From IMG/VR virus record IMGVR_UViG_3300037042_002212, positions 1-26,183 of that record: a stretch of 26,183 nt of DNA. The stretch is one strand, 5' to 3'. Made by a program: the position numbers and the translations under genes. The stretch comes from a virus. The number at the start of each line of letters is the position of its first letter. Position 1 is the stretch's first letter. Shown here piece after piece: positions 1 through 6,692 of the stretch. The notes beneath the pieces are model-generated. The model ran no database searches. It was not told where the DNA came from and saw only the letters and a program-made list of their open reading frames with translations.

Positions 1-1214
1 TTACTTACTAGTCCAACTGATCCAGTTCCTGTCGTGGCTGATAATAATGGGCACTGCATTGTAACGGTTCTTCCTATCCTTGCTAACTTGCAGGTTTTTG
101 ATCCAGTTGATCCTGGTGTTCCAGTACCATTAAATGTAAAATTAGTTGAGTGATCTAGCTCCTTATAATAATTCAGAGCAGTCTGCCCAGCAGCATCATC
201 ACATAGTATCCCGGTCGTAGTTTTGATTTGACCCACGACATCCAAAGCCACGGTGGGTGCCGCGATGCCGATGCCGACGTTTCCGTTGGCCAATATGGTC
301 ATTCGCTCCAATGGACTTACCGAGCCATCTGCACATGTTCTAAATTTTAATACACCAGGCATTGATGTAGCACTAACCGTACCTGCACCAACAACAGAAT
401 CTATTCTGGCACCTTGCTGAAATGCAGATACCCCGTCACTTCCTCTAAAATAGATGTAACCCAAAGCCTCTCCGGCAGTAACTGCGGTATGCGTCCCTAC
501 CGTAGACCCTTTACTTCTATTAAAATCAAATACAGTAGCTTCACCAGCCGTTGCAGACCACGTTGTTAATGAAAGTCCACTATTTGTGGCTGAAGCATCA
601 ATAGACAAACCCTGACCGAGCCTAATCGACGACGCCGACGTGGATGCGCCTACCTTAAGCGTTCCAGTAAACGACTTATTCCCAGCAAAAGTCTGAGCCA
701 CAGTATCAACAAGCCCGGCTGTTGCTGCGCCTGCGCTGGGGATATATGTGGCTACCGAGATCGGGTTAATCATGTTCGCCGCGATGGTATATGCGGTTGG
801 CTCGGCGTTGAGTTCTACATCACCCGATATGGCCACGTTCGCGGTTGATGTGGACGATTTACCGTATATGTAAATATCATCCGAGTTGTCATTACAGAAT
901 GCCGTTGATCCAAAATCATTGTTGTTAAAATGAGAGCATACCGCCTGTGATGCCCCTGCAACAAAGAGTACATCTGGAAGGGTGATCTGGATCGTAGCAT
1001 CGAACGGAGAAACTGTGGTATATGAGCCTCGTATATTGAATTTTAATCGCCATACCCCTGCACTATCTGAATAGAAAATACCATGCGCCCTTGTGGTAGC
1101 CCAACCAGCCTGAGCCGATGTCACAGTTAAATCAACTTGCTTCGTCTGTTTAACTAAATTCTGCACCGCTATAATATTATTTCCGCTTGGTGATCCCAAA
1201 AATCCGCTCGACAT
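1..1214 (-). CDS. Tail fiber / receptor-binding protein, 3' end off-window
   Basis: The frame is open from an ATG at 1214 to the window edge, about 404 codons with no stop, so the C-terminus is missing. The minus-strand leader has a G-rich ribosome binding site (GGGGG) four bases before the ATG. The N-terminal ~170 residues (starting MSSGFLGSPSGNN) differ from the neighbouring fiber. From about residue 183 (LKVGAST) onward it is clearly homologous to the 734-residue fiber upstream, including FDFNRSK, YFRGSDGVSAFQ, the motif NVGIGIAAPTVALDVVG and DDAAGQTALNYY. The last visible part (ARIGRTVTMQC) matches the fiber C-terminal domain (TRVGRVVTLTT). The NVGIG...LDV motif is widespread in phage tail fibers. 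Seen: homology to the neighbour and the motif. Inferred: a distal fiber or second receptor-binding protein. Whether a chaperone domain follows cannot be seen. Confidence 0.75.
   Translation of the reverse strand, partial: MSSGFLGSPSGNNIIAVQNLVKQTKQVDLTVTSAQAGWATTRAHGIFYSDSAGVWRLKFNIRGSYTTVSPFDATIQITLPDVLFVAGASQAVCSHFNNNDFGSTAFCNDNSDDIYIYGKSSTSTANVAISGDVELNAEPTAYTIAANMINPISVATYIPSAGAATAGLVDTVAQTFAGNKSFTGTLKVGASTSASSIRLGQGLSIDASATNSGLSLTTWSATAGEATVFDFNRSKGSTVGTHTAVTAGEALGYIYFRGSDGVSAFQQGARIDSVVGAGTVSATSMPGVLKFRTCADGSVSPLERMTILANGNVGIGIAAPTVALDVVGQIKTTTGILCDDAAGQTALNYYKELDHSTNFTFNGTGTPGSTGSKTCKLARIGRTVTMQCPLLSATTGTGSVGLVS
164..282. repeat. Tail-fiber cassette repeat, copy A
   Basis: This stretch matches 1644-1762 at a constant offset of 1480 bases with only a handful of substitutions, several of them synonymous. 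It encodes the segment NVGIGIAAPTVALDVVG to TALNYY. Nucleotide identity this high between paralogous genes points to recent duplication or gene conversion. Confidence 0.85.
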
Positions 1215-1227
1215 ATTACCCCCAATT

Positions 1228-1239
1228 CGCCAATTGGCG
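1228..1239. repeat. 12-bp perfect palindrome in the gap between the fiber genes
   Basis: The sequence CGCCAATTGGCG is a perfect 12-base palindrome inside the 67-base gap between the two fiber genes, flanked by AATT on both sides. It could be a protein-binding or methylation site, or chance. No T-tract follows it, so it is not called a terminator. Confidence 0.35.
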
Positions 1240-1281
1240 CGTTAATTTGTGTTCGTTTCAAATTTCATTTATTTACCTATT

Positions 1282-3486
1282 CTATACGTTCCAAGATGCA
1301 CATATAGTATGTATTCCAGTACTTGCCGAATTAGGCCATGCCGTCCCTGCGGGCGTAAAATAGATACGCATAACACCAACAGTAGAGATTGCCAACGTCC
1401 CAACCGTCGAAACATTATTCGATACAACCTCGATAGGTATACGTGTGCCCGCGCTAGGATATGCCCACGATTCTAGAGCGACAGACGAATCTACATAAGC
1501 GACAGACCCAGAAGATGTGCCATTAAATATGGACGTTGTGGTCAGGGTAACAACCCTTCCTACCCTAGTTATTTTTCCAGCAAAAGCACTGGTGGGGGTA
1601 GAGAAACTCCATACTGCATTAAGCAGTCTAGCATCATCCTCCCTATAATAATTCAGCGCAGTCTGCCCAGCAGCATCATCACATAGTATCCCGGTCGTAG
1701 TTTTGATTTGACCCACAACATCCAAAGCTACGGTTGGTGCCGCAATGCCGATGCCAACTTTGCCGTTATTTAAGATTGTGACCAAATTGGAATTTTCAGT
1801 ATTATTATCAATATTTATCGCCGTAGAACCAGAACTTATACTCATGTAACCAGCTGCTGCTGCTGTACGTATTCGTCCCCCGGTACCCGCACCGCCAAAG
1901 GTATTAACTGTTCCATCATTTACAAAATTTCCCGTAGCATGCATCGCACCCACAACATCCAAAGCTACGGTGGGTGCCGCGATGCCGATGCCCACGTTGC
2001 CATTAGCTAGTATACACATGCGTTCAGTGGGACTTACTGATCCGTCTGCCGACGTATTAAAGACCATCTTAGCTGGCATGGATGTAGCACTAGGAGTTCC
2101 GGTATCAACACTTGCACCAATATATGCTGCATTCTGAAATGCGGATACCCCATCGCTTCCCCTGAAAGAAATAAAACCAAGTTTATCCCCCGTAACAACA
2201 GCAGCATGCGTCCCAATTGTCGCACTCTTACTCCTATTAAAATCCACTAGTGGGCAATGTCCGGCAGTAGTTGACCATACATTAAGAGCATCACCGCCAT
2301 AGTTTGCAGACACATCGGTAGAAATAGATTGACCAAGCCTACTAGACGTCGCCGACGTTGATGCACCTACCTTAAGCGTTCCAGTAACCGCCAAATTTCC
2401 AGCAAAAGTCCCAGACACAAATGTCGCTTGATCCTGCACTCTCCAAGTTGAGTTTGTAGCATCCCAAGTCAGAATCGCCCATCCGTTCACTGGTAGCAGA
2501 GTTACATCAGTGTAAGCAACACCGCCATAAGTGATTGTCTCAGTTCCAGCATATCCTTGGATAACAAGCCGTTTTGTCGTTGTATCGTTTCCGAATGTTT
2601 TGAAGCCTATTGTTGCCGTTGAAGATGCTGTCAATGTCGATGACTGTGGAAGCCTGCAATAGCCGTTGTACGTGGCTAAATTGTACTGATACAGGTTGCC
2701 GCCAAGAGTCGCGAAAGGTGTGCCTGTTGCAACGCCGCCATCTTCCGCAGCAGCAGCAGCATGATAGACGACAGCAAGTCCGCCTCCAATTGTTTTGAAG
2801 GAAGACCCATCATCAACCACAAGAGATGCTTTGTCTGTGTCATATGCAACGGTAGCAACCTTGCGAGTGAGTCCAGAGAGTGTGGCAGTTGATGCCTTTG
2901 GTACGGTTACTCTTGATGTATTTGATGCCGTTGATCCTTCATAATCCTTGTTGGTCAATTGTTGGACCGTGGATTTTGTGGCGATTGTTACTGGTTTAAA
3001 TTTACTAGAAGTTGAATCGAAGACGAGAGCCTGCTCGTTGATGGCTGGTGTTGATAAATCAACGTCAGTAAGTTCTGATGACGTACCAGCAAAGTAACCT
3101 TGAACAATGATCGCCGCAATGTCTTGTTGCGATCCGGTGTTGTTTGTGATTGTTACTTTTGTCGTAGTAAAACCGCCTGTAGCAGCTACCACAAAGTCAT
3201 CAAGATCAGGTGTCCCGCCCTTAACGATCCTGGTCAATTCGCCAGTTCCCTCGTTGTAGGTGTGAAGAAGGATCTTCAATTCCGCGAAAGCGCATTTGAA
3301 GTTATGCTCCAAAACAACAGAATCAGCAGTATTCAAGTTCGGAGCTAAATAAAACCTGGATGTCAAAAAGTCTGACACCCTCGAATATATCGCCTTAATA
3401 TACGTTTCAAGAGTAGAACCGCCTTCATAACCCAGATCTGGGTGAATGAGTTGCGCCCTGCCTAATGTTGATGTTGTATTAGCCAT
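1282..3486 (-). CDS. Tail fiber protein with repeated VGIG modules
   Basis: 734 residues. The ATG at 3486 has GGGAG seven bases upstream and lies three bases after the previous stop. The N-terminal ~360 residues are Thr/Ser/Ala-rich, as in beta-structured fiber shafts, with an Ala-rich patch (YHAAAAAEDGG). From about residue 370 the protein matches the partial fiber downstream. The module [NK]VGIGIAAPTVALDVVG occurs twice (about residues 490-513 and 575-614), while the neighbour shows one copy in the visible part. The C-terminal ~100 residues (from GKITRVGRVVTLTT) look like a small beta domain that could contact the receptor. The NVGIG...LDV motif is common in tail fibers and in the stalk just before intramolecular chaperone domains, but no S74-type chaperone follows here. 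Inferred role: host recognition at the tail tip. Tail spike remains possible. Confidence 0.8.
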   Translation of the reverse strand: MANTTSTLGRAQLIHPDLGYEGGSTLETYIKAIYSRVSDFLTSRFYLAPNLNTADSVVLEHNFKCAFAELKILLHTYNEGTGELTRIVKGGTPDLDDFVVAATGGFTTTKVTITNNTGSQQDIAAIIVQGYFAGTSSELTDVDLSTPAINEQALVFDSTSSKFKPVTIATKSTVQQLTNKDYEGSTASNTSRVTVPKASTATLSGLTRKVATVAYDTDKASLVVDDGSSFKTIGGGLAVVYHAAAAAEDGGVATGTPFATLGGNLYQYNLATYNGYCRLPQSSTLTASSTATIGFKTFGNDTTTKRLVIQGYAGTETITYGGVAYTDVTLLPVNGWAILTWDATNSTWRVQDQATFVSGTFAGNLAVTGTLKVGASTSATSSRLGQSISTDVSANYGGDALNVWSTTAGHCPLVDFNRSKSATIGTHAAVVTGDKLGFISFRGSDGVSAFQNAAYIGASVDTGTPSATSMPAKMVFNTSADGSVSPTERMCILANGNVGIGIAAPTVALDVVGAMHATGNFVNDGTVNTFGGAGTGGRIRTAAAAGYMSISSGSTAINIDNNTENSNLVTILNNGKVGIGIAAPTVALDVVGQIKTTTGILCDDAAGQTALNYYREDDARLLNAVWSFSTPTSAFAGKITRVGRVVTLTTTSIFNGTSSGSVAYVDSSVALESWAYPSAGTRIPIEVVSNNVSTVGTLAISTVGVMRIYFTPAGTAWPNSASTGIHTICASWNV
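1644..1762. repeat. Tail-fiber cassette repeat, copy B
   Basis: Near-identical partner of 164-282 (offset 1480), within the complete fiber gene. Confidence 0.85.
1948..2018. repeat. Tail-fiber cassette repeat, shorter copy C
   Basis: Third copy of the DNA encoding NVGIGIAAPTVALDVVG, near-identical to the matching parts of copies A and B. It lies about 235 bases upstream (in coding sense) of copy B in the same gene, so this fiber carries an internal module duplication. Confidence 0.75.
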
Positions 3487-3489
3487 TTA

Positions 3490-3906
3490 TCAACTCCCTG
3501 CGGTATGCTCTAACAATTTGATATTTCTTCGCTCAATCGGTAACTCATGGATGCTTCCCGTCCCATCAACATAAATAGTGTATTTATGCGTTTCAGAGAT
3601 AAGAGCTAAACCCATAAGTTCCGACTGAAGTTTAATTTCACCCTTAACTTTAGGACTTAATACAGGAGCGGCATTGCAGCGCCTTATCCATTGTGATGTT
3701 TTGTATTCATGCCCAGGCATCTCAAAAAGAACTTTTGTGGCATATTGCTGCAAATGCTCACCCTCTATACACGCCCTGACAAGACCCTCTTTCTTTACAG
3801 AGGTCGCACTGTCAGAAAAATGAGGAGAACTCCCATTCCAACAACCAATTTTGGAAGGAGAATTCAAAAAATCAAAACGCCATCTAAGACGGTAAGAAGG
3901 TTTCAT
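3490..3906 (-). CDS. Unrecognised tail-tip region protein
   Basis: 138 residues; family not recognised. It starts at an ATG 16 bases after the previous stop with only a weak AGGCAG ribosome binding site, and ends three bases before the fiber ATG. The N-terminus is basic and aromatic (MKPSYRLRWRFDFLN). Three cysteines are spread through the chain without a metal-binding pattern. The C-terminal half has short amphipathic beta-like stretches (HKYTIYVDGTGSIHELPI). There is no signal peptide or membrane segment. Its place between a putative tip protein and the fiber suggests a fiber attachment or assembly protein, but this rests on position alone. Confidence 0.6.
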   Translation of the reverse strand: MKPSYRLRWRFDFLNSPSKIGCWNGSSPHFSDSATSVKKEGLVRACIEGEHLQQYATKVLFEMPGHEYKTSQWIRRCNAAPVLSPKVKGEIKLQSELMGLALISETHKYTIYVDGTGSIHELPIERRNIKLLEHTAGS

Positions 3907-3922
3907 TTAACTGCCTATGCCA

Positions 3923-4600
3923 TTATGCTGTATACGAGTACGCCCAAACCCATGCCCATTGCATGATACCACCGTCTAAGGCAGCGGTATTTAAGTAGAA
4001 TCTAGAACCAATCCAAGAAGTGTCGCCCTGGACAGTATCATTCAGCTTGCCAATAACTCCAGTTACAGGCGTAGTAGCATCGGTCATCGATCCGGTATTA
4101 TAGTACGCCATTGCGTCTACATGTGCCGGTATTGCGGTAGCCAAATCAATGCCAACTTGACCTGAGCCGTAATCTTGTCCGTAAACTCTAACTTGAGCAA
4201 CGGCTGGGTCAAAACGAGAAAGGCCCAAACCTACTAGAGATCGTCCACGCTGATCAATCCAGAACCCACGTTCGTTTCCAGTACCGTTGTTGGCCGAAAG
4301 ACCAGGAGTAGCATCACCCATGGCAATAAGATCTGCGATGTCTGTGGCTGCGTCTTTTGCGCCGCCATACGTCCCAGGATAGATGTCGACATATGTCCCA
4401 ACTTCTGTAATTGGGTCAACGGTGGCATCATGATACGCATAAATGTTAGCATAGCCGGTGTTGGTTGACTGTACATCTATTGGCTGGTAGCGACCGTTCA
4501 CTACTTGGCCAATATCCCAACCACTATCGCCACCCGCCAATGTGTCGGCTATCTGCGCTCCTCTGCCACCAGCTTTTGATACTGTCAATGTGACTGCCAT
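3923..4600 (-). CDS. Putative virion protein of the tail tip, function unknown
   Basis: 225 residues; family not recognised. A very strong ribosome binding site (GGAGG, seven bases before the ATG) suggests high expression. The protein is rich in Gly, Ala, Thr, Tyr and Asp, has no cysteine, and ends in an aromatic stretch (IMQWAWVWAYSYTA). There are no long helices, charged coils or membrane segments. The composition resembles a beta-structured structural protein, for example a fiber, tip or decoration component. The neighbours (hub upstream, fibers downstream) place it in the distal tail. The assignment to the virion is inference. Confidence 0.65.
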   Translation of the reverse strand: MAVTLTVSKAGGRGAQIADTLAGGDSGWDIGQVVNGRYQPIDVQSTNTGYANIYAYHDATVDPITEVGTYVDIYPGTYGGAKDAATDIADLIAMGDATPGLSANNGTGNERGFWIDQRGRSLVGLGLSRFDPAVAQVRVYGQDYGSGQVGIDLATAIPAHVDAMAYYNTGSMTDATTPVTGVIGKLNDTVQGDTSWIGSRFYLNTAALDGGIMQWAWVWAYSYTA

Positions 4601-4615
4601 CTCTATACCTCCATG

Positions 4616-6472
4616 TTAAATCTCTTGGGTGATGGCAATGTCATATCCTGTGACTTTGCCGACAACATCAGTCTTTAAAGAACCAGTGAAACTAACCATC
4701 TGTAATAACCAGATCTTAACTGGTATTGATAGCCCCTTTGGGTCGTATCCTATTCGCCTGACTATTCCAGTTACCTTATCATTAAAAAGAGTCTCATATC
4801 CATCGTCATCGAAGTAGGTCGTAAAACTTATTCCACCGATATCAATATTTAAACTGATCTGATCCCCGATGTCCAATAACATCGAACGCGAAGTTAAAGA
4901 ACATTCTAAATATTCAATATATGGTGCCAACCTAAGCATTTCAGTTAGCTGGTAAACAACGTCAACTTCAATGTAAAGATTTGGAAAAACTATCAATTTT
5001 GATATTTTGTTATCCATTTGAGTTATTGCTAACTCATTTTTATATATCGGAGTTGAAAATGCGTTCTCATTTATGGCAGGACAGAACCCATAGTCTGACT
5101 GGGCTGCATTGAAAATAGCTGTGTCGTCCAACCTTGGATTGAGAGAATCTTTTATCAAATCCCAGTTTTTTATCACATAAGTTGGCGCTGCAACGAATGA
5201 TTCAAAATACATACCATGAAGAGATAACTTATCGTCTTTGTCGATATATATTTCCAATCTGACTTGCTCAAAAACTGACAAGCAATACTCTAAAAGCTTC
5301 TGACTTTCTTGAAGCCAAATTCTAGTTCTCATCGGCTTGGCCTCTAAAGTATCAGACCAATCTACCCAGTTATCTCCAAAATCATCTTCAATCAATTCTG
5401 GTGCATATGTCATCAAAAGATCTTTTACTTGCTGAACCGGATTGGTAGGAGAATATGTCCCAAGAGTTTTGCCGATAACTCTTACAAAAATTTCATCTCC
5501 ACTTTCATAGATCCATGGGTCAGTTCCTTCGGTTCCTACAAATAAATTCTTTTGAGTTATTGATATCGACCTATTATCTGTCCCAATAATTATCGTTATG
5601 TCTCCACTATCAAAAACATAGTTATCCTGACCTCTAGTCAATGTAACCGTATCAACATCTAAATATGAAAGCGCCGTTTGAGATATCACACATATAACAG
5701 GAGAATCACCAGCATTTGGATCTGGCTCACCTGTCCCCGGAACTTCTATTGATTTGTTCACAAGAGGATCTTTTCCGTTTATCACAAACGCCGGGATCTG
5801 AGATGCCTCTTTCAATAATTTAATAGTGTAATCGGTTGGGTCCGTTATCTTTAGCTTTCTTAGATTTGTAGTATGGTTTCCATAAATGATCGGTATTCCC
5901 TTTCCAACCGAATCATCATCTAAATATGGAAATTCTTCTTTCAAAAAAACATTTGTAGGTATATTGACGTTCAATGAATCAAATCTATTCATTGCATGAA
6001 TCTTAAAAGACTTCTTACTTCTTTCATATCCACCAGTTTTAGTTATTTTGCCTTTAAATATTCTTCTGTAATTATCTCCATCCTCTCCAATGCCAACTAA
6101 TATCTCAACAACTCTGTTAATGAACCCATTGTAGTTTCTACCACCAGGAAGCAGTTCATTATATTTTCCATCAGAATTATTTATCTCAATATCGCAGCTA
6201 GACATTTCTAACTGACTTGAAAGCCAATCGCCTATTGATTTACTTATTATTGGGAATGTCGCTCTTGGTTCACAGAACCTATGGTAATCATATCCAGGTA
6301 ATTTTATATATTTCGATCTGTCAGATAAAATGATTGTCCCATAAGGATCTGCAAACCCAGTTATAACGCAAATCATTTCAAGACGATTTGTTAAATTATC
6401 TTGGCATTGATCCAACAGCTCTTGGGTCAATGTTGTTGCAGTAAGATATGGCCGTCTGTCAGATGTCCCCAT
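4616..6472 (-). CDS. Tail hub / baseplate-like protein
   Basis: 618 residues from the ATG at 6472, which has GGAAG seven bases upstream. A longer frame from 6517 exists but has no comparable site and would overlap the previous gene more. The chosen start overlaps the upstream gene by 14 bases. The N-terminal ~220 residues contain IEINNSDGKYNELL, RRIFKGKITKTGGY, FKIHAMNRFDSLNVNIP and DSVGKGIPIIYGNH. This series (local coordinate system, excursion of a path or curve, then a GKGIPIIYG-type segment) is one I associate with phage tail hub or tip proteins. The middle has beta-rich segments with acidic stretches; the C-terminal ~150 residues include LLDIGDQISLNIDIGG, again hub-like. Position after the tape measure and tip-repeat protein fits. 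Exact family is not certain; no lysozyme or peptidase motif was seen. Confidence 0.6.
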   Translation of the reverse strand: MGTSDRRPYLTATTLTQELLDQCQDNLTNRLEMICVITGFADPYGTIILSDRSKYIKLPGYDYHRFCEPRATFPIISKSIGDWLSSQLEMSSCDIEINNSDGKYNELLPGGRNYNGFINRVVEILVGIGEDGDNYRRIFKGKITKTGGYERSKKSFKIHAMNRFDSLNVNIPTNVFLKEEFPYLDDDSVGKGIPIIYGNHTTNLRKLKITDPTDYTIKLLKEASQIPAFVINGKDPLVNKSIEVPGTGEPDPNAGDSPVICVISQTALSYLDVDTVTLTRGQDNYVFDSGDITIIIGTDNRSISITQKNLFVGTEGTDPWIYESGDEIFVRVIGKTLGTYSPTNPVQQVKDLLMTYAPELIEDDFGDNWVDWSDTLEAKPMRTRIWLQESQKLLEYCLSVFEQVRLEIYIDKDDKLSLHGMYFESFVAAPTYVIKNWDLIKDSLNPRLDDTAIFNAAQSDYGFCPAINENAFSTPIYKNELAITQMDNKISKLIVFPNLYIEVDVVYQLTEMLRLAPYIEYLECSLTSRSMLLDIGDQISLNIDIGGISFTTYFDDDGYETLFNDKVTGIVRRIGYDPKGLSIPVKIWLLQMVSFTGSLKTDVVGKVTGYDIAITQEI

Positions 6473-6692
6473 TTTTTTCTTCCATAAGCAAATCGAATAC
6501 TTCTTTAGGCACTCCAAAAAATGAACCGCTACTCATCTTGATGACGTAATCCCCATTTCTCATATACTGAATTCCTATAGGAGATCTTACTACATAGTTT
6601 GTACAAAATTTAGCAAGACCTGGAACAAGACGATGAAGCTGAAACTTGTTGGCTTCAATAGAAACATTATTTTTTGTAACAAAAGTAGACAT
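6459..6692 (-). CDS. Small unrecognised protein between tip-repeat protein and hub
   Basis: 77 residues; family not recognised. Its ATG shares one base with the previous stop (TAATG at 6692), indicating translational coupling. Its 3' end carries the ribosome binding site of the hub gene. The visible content is basic and mildly hydrophobic (LVPGLAKFCTNYVVRSPIG) with an acidic tail (LLMEEKNGDI). Conserved tight packing between two tail genes supports it being real. A small tail assembly or tip connector is possible, but nothing in the sequence proves it. Confidence 0.6.
   Translation of the reverse strand: MSTFVTKNNVSIEANKFQLHRLVPGLAKFCTNYVVRSPIGIQYMRNGDYVIKMSSGSFFGVPKEVFDLLMEEKNGDI

Noticed and set aside
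6471-6477. Second slippery-looking heptamer A_AAA_AAT at the end of the 77-residue gene
   Set aside because: A -1 shift here leads to WGHLTDGHILLQQH and then a stop; the downstream hub gene is in the other frame and has its own GGAAG site and ATG. It is better explained as the hub ribosome binding region.
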